NCBI GenBank assembly: GCA_947000775.1
Contig: CAMQGK010000299.1
Span: forward strand, 14,198,001-14,262,000
Origin: Pterois miles
Lineage: Eukaryota; Chordata; Actinopteri; Perciformes; Scorpaenidae
Direction of reading: 5' to 3'
Length of the DNA stretch: 64,000 nucleotides
Shown here one piece after another: positions 13,009 through 23,600 of this stretch. Position 1 is the stretch's first letter. Each line of letters opens with the position of its first letter. Below the pieces are notes generated by a model, which had not been told where the DNA came from, searched no databases, and saw only the letters and a program-made list of their open reading frames with translations. The position numbers were made by a program, and so were the translations under genes.

Positions 13009-13731
13009 TATTTACATAAAAACAGATAGTATTCATATGTGATAAAGTACCAACAGCAGCTTGTGCTGCACTGTTTGCAGCACCAGGCAGAATGGCTTCA
13101 TTCTGTTTGTGCCAAATTGTGACCCTGCCATCGGCAAACTGCAACACAAACTGTGATCTGCTCGAGGAAGACTCAATCGTTTCCTACTCTCCAGTCATCC
13201 CGTTTTGTGTGACACATGCTCACTGTAGCTTCATCCTCTTATTGTTCGCTGACAGATGGCATGGTTTCCTGCTGCAGTCGCCTGTCTGCTTCAAGGTTTG
13301 ATGAGTTGTGTGTTGAACACCTGCACATCAGTTTTGGTCTGAATTGTTATTTGCATATATTTAGAAAGCCTCTGAATTTGAATAAGTATTGCAATTTTAA
13401 TCTGATGTCACTCATCAACAAGGTACTTTAGCACTGAGGACTGCTTCTGTCTGGATGTGTTTTGATATTTTGGTACAGCCTTTTTGCTTAGAATCTAGAA
13501 AGTGTAGTATGTAGAGCATGTGTCAGACCACATTTAGAGGAGTTTACCTTAGAGAGGAGTGAAATAATACTACACTACTAGTGCATGTATGCTTTATTTA
13601 TGATTCACCTCATCACATGATTCATCTGTTAATAAGTACCCTAATGACAGATTCAGCTTGCAACAGTCCACCAAGAGTCTCCGTCAATGACAAGCTATTC
13701 ACCCTGCCTATGAGTATGTCCACTGCGACAG
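13009..13731. other. Noncoding sequence, nothing recognised
   Basis: No coding exon or repeat ends could be supported. Confidence 0.45.
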
Positions 13732-13739
13732 GTATTAAC

Positions 13740-14478
13740 TAGGGCTGTCAATCGATTAAAATATTTAATCAGGATTAATTATCAATCATGATTGTCCATA
13801 GTTAATCGTGATTAATCGCAAATTAATCTCGCATTTTGTATCTGCTCAAAACGTACCCGAAAGGGAGATCTGTCAAGCAGCTAATACTCTTATCAACATG
13901 GGAGTGGGTGAATATGCTGCTTTATGGAAATGGGCGTATATATTTATTATTGGAAATCAATTAATAACACAAAACGATAACAAATATTGCCCAGAAACCC
14001 TCACAGGTACTGCATTTAGCATAAAAAATATGCTCAAATCATAACTTGGCAAACTCAAACCTCGAACAGGCTACAGCTGTCAGTGTGTCAGTGTGTTGAC
14101 TTGACTATGACTTGCCCCGAACTGCATGGGCATGGGCATGTCTGTAAAGGGGAGACTGGTGGGTACCCATATACCCCATTTTCATTCACATATCTTGAGG
14201 TCAGAGGTCAAAGGACCTCTTTGAAAATGGCCATGACATGTGTTCACGTTTGGAGCGTTATTTAGTCTCCTTTGTGACAAGATGGTATGGCATGATTGGT
14301 ACCAGTGGATTCATTAGGTTTTCTAGTTTCAGATAATGTCAGTATCTTCACTTTAGATATAAAACTGAGCCTGCTACAATCTAAAAATCACAACTTGTGT
14401 TTATGTGTTAAAGAAATCAGTGGCATTAAAACTAATTTACATTAACATGTTATTATTGTGTTAATTTTGACAGCCCTA
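13740..14478 (+). mobile_element. Complete hAT-type miniature transposon, family A
   Basis: 739 bp with perfect 12-bp terminal inverted repeats TAGGGCTGTCAA (13740-13751) and TTGACAGCCCTA (14467-14478). It is flanked by a perfect 8-bp direct duplication GTATTAAC (13732-13739 and 14479-14486). An 8-bp duplication is the hAT superfamily signature. Subterminal regions are rich in ATTAATC motifs. It encodes no protein. This copy defines the ends of the family found at seven other places in the window. Confidence 0.92.
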
Positions 14479-14486
14479 GTATTAAC

Positions 14487-15773
14487 ACTTTTGCCTTCAG
14501 ACGTGATCGGATGAAGCTGCATTGCTGTGTTGTTATTGCATCTATTATGCAGCAGCCCTGTTACTTCTACCTGACAGACACTCAGTTTCTGCCCCATTAC
14601 CCCCCATTAACGGCCTTCAGCCAGTCAAACTGGGGGAGTCGGTGGGGGCATGAGGTTGATTCAGGCCTGCTGGGGTCCTCTACAGGGTCCTCTACAGGGT
14701 GTGAGGATCAAACCAGGATCAACAACAAACTGTGGAAGTAAAATACCACAGAACTTAACTGTGTCTGTTTTAATGGATGGGGTTTTAATATGAAACAGAT
14801 CAACACTGTCTCATTTGTGGAAGCACAGGTGGCGAATGTGCAACACATCCATCATCTTTCCGCTCTCCAGCCACACATATCTGCAAATGAAAAAAAGTTC
14901 TCAGCAAAGCGCTATCACATAAATAGAATGGCTTTTCCAGCAAGCTCCTAAGAATTGTAAACTAGATGTCTGGATTGTAATTTTCTTTTCACCGGAGAAT
15001 CAATAGATTCTGCAGCGTTCCTGACTGAACCTGCTGAAGCGTGCTTCTCAGCCTAATGGACCCACAAGTTCCCATCTGTTAGTGAAAGAGATCTCAGCGG
15101 GTCCTCTCCCCTTGCCACGTCCAAACACAGGATACTGAGCACAGATAAAAATGTAATGACTTTTATTGGAATTCCAAGAGTCGTCTGGAAAACAAGCGCA
15201 GGACAAGCCGCACATGGCCGTTAACCTTTGACTGCGAGGAGCAGAAAAACAGTTTTACAAGCAAAATGTTACAAGAGTCTCCGTCACTATGCGGTTTTGT
15301 TTTCTTTGTCGCGACCTTGCTGTCCAGTTCAAATACCACACCTGTCATCACAACAGTGTGAGCATTAGGGTGCCATCACTTTCCTCACACATTTCACGTT
15401 TTTCTGACCACCAGGACACCAGGACCTTGTATCAAGAAGCAAGGTCAAGGCCACTTCAGGCTAAACCAATCCCCACAGATCCCCATGTTAAAATGACCAA
15501 GATTACAGAATAAATTAAACATGTTTACAGCCGGGTACAAACAACATTTTGATAACAAAACATATTTCCCCATTCGTGAGAACTGTACAGGGGTGAATTG
15601 TTCTGTAACTCAGCAGTTTAAATTATATTATGGCTTAAGGTTATGCATAATTGAGGGCGTGGAAGCTTTGAGTGACAGGTGGGTGCAGTACCAGGTCACC
15701 AGCTGCAAGCTGTCCGCCCGTCTCAGCTCCACTGATGATCCAACTATTTGCCCATTTTTGGACTAGCCACGAG
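14487..15773. other. Noncoding sequence, nothing recognised
   Basis: A 14-bp unit GGGTCCTCTACAGG is duplicated in tandem near 14674-14700. Otherwise nothing could be identified. Confidence 0.45.
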
Positions 15774-16421
15774 TAGGGATGTTAATAATTAACCATATAA
15801 CCGATAACCAACATTTAGCTGATTAATGCTATCAGTTAAACGGTTAGAAGAAATATTAAAAATTAGTTAAAAAGCTGAGGAAAATGCAGAGGAGCAGCTC
15901 GTCACTTAAAGGAGAAAAGCTGGTTCACCTTAAGGCAGAGCCGGTGCAAATACAGGAAGTTGGCTTGGGACTTCCAGCTGTGCAGTTGTAGCTTGTAGCC
16001 TCGTAGTATTTATTCACCAACAAATAAACTGCACACACACTGTCTGCTACTATAACGCCACCAACAAAACCACACTCACCACCGCCACACACACGGTCTG
16101 TCGGAAACCCGCTGAAAGTGGCTGCATGTCCGCAACACTACATGCTGCTACCGTGGCTGCTAACGCTCCCGGATGGTGAGCTGAGGACAGTGAACGCAAC
16201 ACTGCGGCTGCTAACACTCCCGGACGGTGAACAGTGAACACAGCACCATGGCTGCTGCAGTAGTTCTCCTGGTGGTGAACTGTTGACTCAGTTGTCTGTT
16301 GTGATCATATACTGTGGCTGGCACACCACTGCATGCGAGGCACTAAACCTGTTGGTTAATAATCAATTAATACAGGTCAGTTATCAGTTAAGACATTTTT
16401 TTTTTCAAAATAGCATCCCTA
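15774..16421 (+). mobile_element. hAT-like nonautonomous element, family C
   Basis: The left end TAGGGATGTTAATAATTAAC and right end ...ATAGCATCCCTA are inverted matches over about eight bases, with AT-rich palindromic subterminal DNA. The centre (16030-16250) is GC-richer and holds duplicated CACGGCTGCTAAC-like segments. The flanking 8-mers do not match convincingly, so hAT membership rests on the ends alone. Confidence 0.6.
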
Positions 16422-16819
16422 GATGCAACTGTGTCATAATTCCTGTTACATTTAGAGAGGCTCAGTCGACGTTTGATTATTTACACAGGAGGTACAAAAC
16501 TGAGCCTGTCCATCTTCTGCTTTATTTCAGCTGGGTGTCCTTCATACAATCTGTATCCATTCCCTCAAAATTATTAGGCAGCCTCAAAGTTCTTTGAAGG
16601 TCTGCAGCGTTTATTTTAGGGCTGTCAGTTTAACGCGTTAATTAGATTAATTAATTACGCTGCAAATTAACGCGCTATAAAAATTAACGCAATTAATCAT
16701 GAGTGGCATGTCAATGCGCAAGCATTTTAAATTTGGCCCATTGAGTGACCCGTAGGCTGCAGTGGCACGTCACTTCGTACCTGCGCCACTAGTCAAAAGC
16801 AGGGTGACTGACAACAGAG

Positions 16820-16975
16820 ATGGACGCGACACAGGAAAGCGAGGCAAGCCCACTCGGACCTTTGGGCGGAAAGTTTATTTATAAAAAGAACAAAGACGGG
16901 ACTATCAACAAAAACGCATTGATTTGTGCCTTTTGTAAAAGAGAATTTTCATATCACCAAGTTCCACTTCTATAG
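16820..16975 (+). pseudogene. hAT transposase N-terminus with truncated BED-type zinc finger
   Basis: A 51-codon frame from ATG to TAG. After an acidic start it reads KFIYKKNKDGTINKNALI, then CAFC and KREFSYHQ. This is the first half of a BED zinc finger: the Cys pair is present, but the His/Cys pair that should follow is lost at the stop. BED fingers bind DNA at transposon ends and many hAT transposases carry one. The frame is a relic and cannot fold a complete finger. Confidence 0.75.
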
Positions 16976-17040
16976 TTGCAACTGCTAGTGCGACCGTGAG
17001 CTCACTCCGCCAACCCACGTTTGCTGAGTTTGGTAAATGA

Positions 17041-17226
17041 ATGAGCAAAGCCACGACAGACAAACTAACTAACTCAATCGCAAAGTGGGTTGCTGCTGAT
17101 TGCCGGGCAATTTCAATCGTGGAAGACGAGGGCCTAAAGGAGGCTTTTCAGATCGCGTCATCTGACTCTAATTTCCAGCTACCGTCGAGAAATACGGTGA
17201 TGAAAAGAATCAATTCTATTGATTAG
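17041..17226 (+). pseudogene. hAT transposase internal fragment
   Basis: Sixty-one codons, with TDKLTNSIAKWVAADCRAIS followed by IVEDEGLKEAFQIA and LPSRNTV. This is the segment between the BED finger and the catalytic core in ZBED/hAT transposases (compare the 'D.L..L.. PLSIVED.GF...PSR.TI' pattern). It ends at a stop, and no catalytic Asp-Asp-Glu core or C-terminal dimerisation domain follows before the right terminal repeat. Confidence 0.8.
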
Positions 17227-17375
17227 TCATGCACTACTGTCCTAGAATTCAAATTCTTTATTTGGGGGCCTTTAGCAGGTATGACATTAAAATGCGATTA
17301 ATTAGATTAATTAATTACAAATCCTGTAATTAATTAGATTAATTTTCTTAATCGCCTGACAGCACTAGTTTATTT

Positions 17376-18225
17376 CCCTTTTACCTTTGTCCATCATCAC
17401 AGACAGCTTACCGCTCAAACCATTCCTGATGCATTTTCCTCTGAGCTGCATTAAAACATCCCATCATGACACATTATGAAACACTGCTTCTCAACAAGAT
17501 GGAATATCCCTCCGTGATCAGACTAATGTGTTGTTGTCTGCTGCTCTCTCTCGCTCCTCTCCATCTCCTCCTGAGCCTCTCCTCAGTGTAAATTATGAAT
17601 GCCTCCTCCAGGAGAGCAATGGCTTTAACCAGGGTATTTAACTGAACATTCAAAAACATTAGCCAGATACTTGGAGCGTTATGCCATCAGTGACAGAGGA
17701 GGATAGATTGAAGGAGGGAAACAGGAAAAAGGAGGCAGAGAGGAGAGACATGCAGACATGGGAAATACGCTGCGGTCACTAATAAAATGGTGAAAGCAGG
17801 AAAGAAAACATGTTGCCTCTGACCGCACAAGGCTTTGATGGCATTTGATGAACTCTTGTGTGTGGGCGTGGGACGGAGACAGAAACAGGGAGGGGGAGAG
17901 AGGTAGGCACCACGACGACTCCGGCTAAATTCATCACCCACAGCTTTAATTCATCAGTCTGCTCTTAGCTGTGCTGACTAACACCACCCATCAACAGCAG
18001 GAGTCGGCAGGGAAACAACCTCTGCACTAGTTTGTTGAAATTTTCTTTTCACTTTTCTATCAGCTGCCATTCAGTCACTGTCAGAGCTTTCTTACATTCT
18101 TTGTGCTCCATTACTGGGATAAATGTTAGTCAGTGAAATGGCAGTTAAAGCTTCCGTAACATGGCATATTTGATTGCTCAAAAGTGATAACTTAGCAAGT
18201 GTTCATTAATATGGAGCCATAAAGC
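17376..18225. other. Noncoding sequence, nothing recognised
   Basis: Purine-rich tracts on one strand (17690-17760, 17880-17910). No supported gene. Confidence 0.45.
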
Positions 18226-19277
18226 AGTGGCTTTCAACCTTTTTCATGTCAAGGACCCCTGAATTGGGACACATTATGTCACAAACCCCTTTTTGATAAG
18301 ATTTCACTTCAGGGACCTCCATTTGAAAATATTCTGGTTGTTAGATAAGTAATTGTCAACCACAGTTGGTGAGATGACCGTGGAGGAAGTAAGACCTATG
18401 ATCAGAACAGTCACTCTTATGACTCTTACTCACATTGGATTCACTTCTATAGTGAATTAAAGCCCCTTCAGCCAGTTTCACTTCCTGTTTTTTGATTAAA
18501 GTTGTTTCTCAAACAGGGAATGAGGGTGTGGTTAATCATATATAATTCAATACCATGACAACCAGATTGCTTCTCTTTTCAACCCAGTTTAGATGAACTT
18601 ACTGTCTATTAGTCCACAAACAACACAAGAATAAGCGCAACACATCAACTCTCTCTAGCTCACTCTCTTCTTCACCGTCTCCTCCTGGCGAGGTGACCGT
18701 CTGGCTGCATCCAGGACTCACACCTCTGCACGCTAGCCACTGCGCACCGGAGGGCGGACAGACATTTTGCAGTCGTCCAATGATTGATGTGCAGATTCAG
18801 GACATTTTGGGGGTGCGCCATCCACCAACACCGGCCTCTCTTGCCTCATCTCCCAGCACCGACACCGCACTGGGCTGCTCTGTGAATGTGCCTGTTAGAG
18901 ACTCGCAAACCTCCAGTACTGACTGCTTTCTATTAATTTATCTCCAGCGGGAGACAGTAAAGAAGAAAGCGAGTGAGACAGACAGTGTGTTGTGCTAATT
19001 CTGCTGATGGGATTTTGTGTAATTCACTGCATTAACTGCACCTGTTCACCACACACACAAATGCCATGGTGAAAATTAATACAGAAAAATAAAACTAAAA
19101 TGAAAATGCATTGTTAGCTAACGCAACAAGTTGGGCTAGCTAACGACACCTAATTAGCTCACTAGAAAGACAAACTGACAGATAATCAGTGTTATGGGTT
19201 TGCCGCTGCTCAGACACAAACAAGCATGAGTGCTTGGGACCCCTGTGGGTCCTCAAACCCCTGGTTGAGAACTGCTG
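18226..19277 (+). mobile_element. Charlie-like hAT nonautonomous element
   Basis: Ends CAGTGGCTTTCAACC (18226-18240) and GGTTGAGAACTGCTG (19263-19277) match as inverted repeats at 11 of 15 positions. They resemble the CAGNGGTTCTCAAC ends of vertebrate Charlie-group hATs. The flanking 8-mers CCATAAAG and CTGTAGAG agree at five positions and all three differences are transitions, fitting an aged 8-bp target duplication. The GC-richer middle (18660-18960) has an open frame with no recognisable domain. Confidence 0.8.
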
Positions 19278-21104
19278 CTGTAGAGGGCCTACTACAACCA
19301 CATCTCCTTCACCTCCATTATTACATCAGGAGATGTAGGAGGATAAAGCAGAAATAAGTAAATTAGCCTACAACAATGCACTTATTTTTGCCAGCTGATA
19401 TCAAACCACGCATTGGAGTTATTGCTCTGCTACCCTAAAAACATTTGGGCAGGCCAGTGAAAAATTGATAAGTATTTTGTTTTTCTACATTTTGTATCAT
19501 CATCCAGCAAGTGCTACTAGAAAATAACAAAAGAAACTTTCATCCATTTATCAAAATCACTGCCAGATCAGGAGCACAGGCTTGACATAATAGCATGCAC
19601 TTAGCATCTGTGATAAGCTCATGTCCAGAACTTAACAACACAGCCAAAGAAAAAACAACCATCTATACAAACTAATAAAAACACACACGTCAACACACGT
19701 CCAGTATTAACTTAACCACTCTAAATGCAAAGCCACCACAACATATAGTGACAAACAACGTGACAATTAAGTCTCCAGCTCTCCTTCAGTAACCGCAATC
19801 ATATTCATCATTAGCGTCATTATTATCATTATTATTCAGCGGCCACAGCGGGCATAAACGGAGCGTTTTAACTTACCATGAGTGGCCTGCTGGTGGAGAC
19901 TGTCAGCTTATATTATGATGCAGGCGTCATGGCTTGTAGTTGAATATGAAGACGTAATCCAAAACAGAGATATCCTGGTGGTACAGCCGAGTTTGCGCCA
20001 GTTGTTGCGGTCCTGATGGTGGCTGTTGAATCGCAGTTAGCTTAGCTTAAGTTAGCTAGCTAGTTAGCCAAATCCTCACTTGTTTCGTGTACTTCTGCCT
20101 CCTCCAGCCGAGGTGTCTTTACATGTTTTACTACGGATATTTGCTTCGACGTGTTAAGTATATCATTTAGTAGTTGTTATTTTCTTTTATTTCACCGTAA
20201 AGTTGGAATGCACTTCTTCTCTCCTTGAAGCACTTCAACAACTTTAACTATAACACACAAACTCACAGCGCATCTGTAAACTATTGGCCCCGCCCATAAT
20301 ATTATTCCAGACTTTTTATTGGCCAAAAAATAAGACTGACATCTCCAGAAAGCAAATCATATCACCAAATACAATAGAGGAAAATACCATCATTTGATTG
20401 GTTACGTGATTACAGAGGCCAAAAGCAGTTGGGGTGAGCAAGGAATCCTATATTTTTACAGTTTTTATTGAGTCTAATTAAAGAGACCTTTACCAATAAG
20501 ATCTTTTTGTTATATTTATGTTGATGTACCACCTTATAAATAACAAAAAAAGACATTTTACAAACATTTTACAGCAAAAGAAAAGGGAGAGATTCTGATC
20601 TAAATATGCAAAAATGCACTTATAACAAGAGATAGAACAACAAATGCAATTAATGAGGCAGAGAATAAAAACCTTTTCATTTCATTGTATATTTTTGGCC
20701 ACTTGGAGGCAGCACAGCCTCAAGACAACATATTACCACCTTGTAAAGTTGATATTATCAATATGTTAGCAAGCCTATTTACACAATATTTGTAACTTGG
20801 GTTTCTGCCCAGTTGTTGAATTGTGCGTTATATCTTTTAGCTGTGATATGTTTTTTTTACCACTCCTGAGGGAAATATCTGCCTCTTTAGCTCTTTAGCT
20901 AAATGCTCCACTATGTTTACAAGCTATAGTGGCAAACTGTGCTTGTCTACAGGTACAGGTGGTTTATCTGGAAATGTTGGTGAGAGTAGTAAGACTGAAC
21001 CAAAACGATGAAGTTGTGGGCCATGAAACCAAAATAATAAGCTTAAAGATGCTAAAACTCCCCTGTAGATCTGAGTAAGCTCTATGCTACTCAATCAAAA
21101 AGTT
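19278..21104. other. Noncoding sequence, nothing recognised
   Basis: Includes a TAGCTTAGCTTAAG-rich patch near 20040. No gene or bounded repeat could be supported. Confidence 0.45.
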
Positions 21105-21109
21105 TCACA

Positions 21110-21337
21110 AATACAAGCCAAGTGTACCCTTCTTTAGGCCTATAAGGCAAAAATGTGTAATTATACTTTTTTTAAGTATATCTCGATCAAAAGATTAAGT
21201 ACAAGTAAGCCTATAAGCCATGTACACTTTTCTGTATACTTGTCATTATGAGCCATGCATACTTTTGTGGCGTATATCTCTGATAAAAAGTAAAATGAAA
21301 GCATATTCTCTTATTTTAAATCTAAAAGAAGTATACT
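21110..21337 (-). repeat. Fragment of the AGTATACTTC-ended element (family T)
   Basis: On the minus strand it starts AGTATACTTCTTTTAGATTT at 21337. It follows the order seen at 44301 onward: ATCAGAGATATAC, GGCTCATAATGACAAGTATA, CAGAAAAGTGTAC. It is truncated at the other end. Confidence 0.7.
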
Positions 21338-21928
21338 AATAGCAGACAATAAACATAGATTTTTGGTAACGGGCCTTTTGATCCATTATTAATATAAAAG
21401 TATTGGTTCATGGAGCTTTAAAAATAGACATTTAAAATAAATACTTGACTTTATCTGCCGCTACTTGAGGCCTCAGGCATGATAGACCCCCTCACCTCTT
21501 CTACGTACTGTACTGAGTCACAAAACCCATTTTATTTGAACAAAGCTCTGCAAACAGGAAGAACTATGAATCAGCAAATAAGATAACTTGTCACAGATGT
21601 GCTGGTGGGCAGGTTTGATGGTCAATTAATTAGAGGCCATAAAAAGCCACTTCCTGCAGGCTTTAGGGAGGAGAGGTCATTGTTGTAATGGGATCAACCT
21701 CTCCATACAGTTGGTTATATTATTTGAATTTGGCTAGTTAATCTGATTTGGGTGTGTCTGGCCTTAGCATGAGTCTCCCAAACAACCTCTGCACATATCA
21801 CAACTTAGGTGGGGGTGGGGGTGGGGTCCGGTCACGTCGATGTGTCCTTGATCAAGACAATTAACCCCAAATTGTTATTGATTTATATATTGATTGATTG
21901 ATTTAGTGCTTATTTATTAAGCATTAAG
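21338..21928. other. Noncoding sequence, partly of conserved-element character
   Basis: 21590-21700 is non-repetitive with homeodomain-like TTAATTAATTAG and looks like a possible conserved noncoding element. A G-rich tract GGTGGGGGTGGGGGTGGGG near 21809-21827 has four guanine runs. Confidence 0.35.
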
Positions 21929-22001
21929 TGAATTTCCCCACTGTTGTGAATTTCCCCACTGTGGGACTAATAAAGGAATATCTTATCTTATCTTATCTTA
22001 T
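21929..22001 (+). repeat. Truncated retroposon 3' tail with (TTATC)n
   Basis: GTGAATTTCCCCACTGT occurs once in part (21929-21945) and again in full, running through GGGACTAATAAAGGAATATC to four TTATC-type units. This is the same 3' end as the SINE at 1768-2078 and the stubs at 33088 and 59472. The body is missing. Confidence 0.8.
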
Positions 22002-22059
22002 ACAGAAATGAAGAATAAACATTTAATTGTTTTCTGAGTTGAATTTATTTATACTTTTT

Positions 22060-22192
22060 TTACACATACAGTATATGTATATGCACATTACACAATATAT
22101 ATACATATATATTACATTATATACACATTTATAAACATTACACTATATACATATATACATACATACATACATACACATATATATATAGTGTC
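22060..22192 (+). repeat. AT-rich simple repeat with (ACAT)n
   Basis: Imperfect ATATAC, ACAT and TA repeats. Confidence 0.85.
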
Positions 22193-22207
22193 ATTCAGGG
22201 GATACGG

Positions 22208-22402
22208 TCAGGGATGCGGTCCAGGTCTCGCTCCCTTCCCCTTTTTCTTCTTCTTTGGCTGGCTGCTGGGGCTCTGCTGAGCTGCTGTTTTCAGGTTCTC
22301 CACTTCTGCCTGAAGAGACTCATTTTGTTTCTTTTGTGTCTCCAGTTGCTGGTTGAGCAGGTTCAGCTTGATCAGGTGACCGTCGCTGTAGAGATCTCCA
22401 TG
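22208..22402 (-). pseudogene. Coding-like coiled-coil fragment with Lys-rich tail (unidentified)
   Basis: On the minus strand an open frame ends in TGA at 22208-22210. It reads DLYSDGHLIKLNLLNQQLE, a charged heptad-like stretch with QNESLQAEVENLK, then a Gln/Ser/Pro linker and KKKKKGKG. Codon choice (CTG, AAG, CAG, GAG) and heptad spacing look like real protein sequence, but there is no initiator Met. Upstream the frame runs straight into a SINE-like head (22403-22465). It may be a retrocopy fragment joined to a SINE, or the last exon of a gene using a SINE-supplied acceptor. I cannot name the parent gene. Confidence 0.45.
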
Positions 22403-22465
22403 GAAACTCCACAACAACTCTGTTGCTATGAGGCAGAATGCTAACCACTGCTAACCACTGCTAAC
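22403..22465 (-). repeat. SINE head fragment
   Basis: On the minus strand: GTGGTTAGCAGTGGTTAGCA, TTCTGCCTCATAGCAACAG, then TGTGGAGTTTCCATGG. These correspond to the head and mid-body of the SINEs at 34167 and 40846 (GTGGTGCAGTAGTTAG, GCCTCACAGCAAGAG, GTGTGGAGTTTGCATG) with the B-box region deleted. The GTGGTTAGCA unit is repeated. Confidence 0.6.
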
Positions 22466-22589
22466 CACCGTAGCCCACAATGAAAATATATAAAACTAAA
22501 AAGATTACAGCCTCATTTCATAATGCCAGAGTTCCATAAATCACATTGTATTCATTTAATCACTCAAAGGTTTGACTTGCTTTTTGTTT

Positions 22590-22664
22590 TGTGAAATTAT
22601 TCAAACCTGTGACTCTCTTGCTGTGAAGCCAGAGTGCTAACCACTGCACCGCGCAGCCCCCTTT
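22590..22664 (-). repeat. SINE head fragment
   Basis: On the minus strand: GGGGCTGCGCGGTGCAGTGG, TTAGCACTCTGGCTTCACAG, CAAGAGAGTCACAGGTTTGAA. This is the tRNA-like head, A box to B box, of the SINE type at 40846. The remainder is absent. Confidence 0.75.
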
Positions 22665-23284
22665 TTGATTACCTGTTTCATGTATTGGATATTTAGTTTA
22701 TACATTATTTTTATTTTAAATATATAAATACACTGCAGTGCAGACACAAAATGTAGATCGGAGAGACAGACCATAGGTGTTGCTCAATAAATGTTTACTG
22801 AAGTTGAGAAATTTTGTGTTATTGGATGGAGGGAAAAAAAAGGAAGTCAACATCATATATCGTCCATCAATTATTAGTGCCACGGGGCAGCGCACCCACT
22901 ATTAAAGGGTGATTCTGCCCAGATACTGTTTCATGTGTAGGGTCTTGTAGATTTAGAGATTTATTCACCTGTGATCACTCTGCATGGACATGTCAATATG
23001 GCTGCTGTGAAAAAGGTAGAATGTAAAGATTGAGTTCTTGTTGACTGGCGTTGCCGTAGCATGGCGGCTATTTGGCGTGATACGCCAACAGGAAATTGTT
23101 TTAACTTTAGCATGCTTTGTCAGATCTGCTCCAAATTTCTCATCCACGATAGCGGTCCAGACCTGAGGTCATTTACATGCCAACATAGACTCAAAGCCCC
23201 ACCCCTATATGTTAGCCACGCCCCTTTCATATCTCTTGAACCGTTTGTTGTAGATCCTTCAAAAAATGTATAATAATCATGTTT
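22665..23284. other. Noncoding sequence, probable interspersed repeat in the right half
   Basis: 23060-23280 (GGCGTGATACGCCAACAGG and TTTGAGTCT-like segments, CTTGAACCGTTTGTTGTAG) has the feel of a known dispersed fish repeat, but I cannot define its ends or class. Confidence 0.35.
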
Positions 23285-23299
23285 TTAAAAATTATTGGT

Positions 23300-23600
23300 A
23301 TTTTTTTTTAACTTCTTCAGTAATATTCATTCAAATTAAACCCATTCCCACTTTTCCAACAATTCCAGCTTCTTCACCTACTTTACACAGATTCAAGCCA
23401 GCATTACAGCATAGTGTCAGCTATTCAAAAACCTTAAAATATTCCACATCTTTTCAGAAATGATTTTTTTTTAACTTTTCAGTGACATTCATATGATTCT
23501 AACCCATTCCCACTTTTCCAATTATTCCTACTTTATCCACCTTATTTATACAGATTAAATTCAACAATGCAGAGTAGCGTCACTCTACATGCATAATTTT
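23300..23600 (+). repeat. Two diverged tandem copies of a ~150-bp unit
   Basis: Copy one (about 23303-23455) and copy two (about 23462-23600) both read T-run, AACTT(CT)TTCAGTRAYATTCAT, AACCCATTCCCACTTTTCCA, then ATTCC, ACAGATT and AGTGTCA/AGCGTCA. Similarity is obvious with scattered changes and small gaps. Confidence 0.75.

Larger units (their letters stand above)
16617..17367 (+). mobile_element. Internally deleted hAT transposon with transposase remnants
   Basis: Termini TAGGGCTGTCAG (16617-16628) and CTGACAGCACTA (17356-17367) are inverted repeats with one mismatch. They are flanked by a perfect 8-bp duplication GTTTATTT (16609-16616, 17368-17375). At 751 bp it is far shorter than an autonomous hAT (2.5 kb or more). 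It retains two broken pieces of a ZBED-type hAT transposase (16820-16975 and 17041-17226). Its terminal repeats are almost those of family A, suggesting its lineage supplied the transposase for those miniature elements. Confidence 0.92.

Noticed and set aside
15774..16421. 8-bp target duplication for the family C element
   Set aside because: GCCACGAG and GATGCAAC match at too few positions to claim a duplication.
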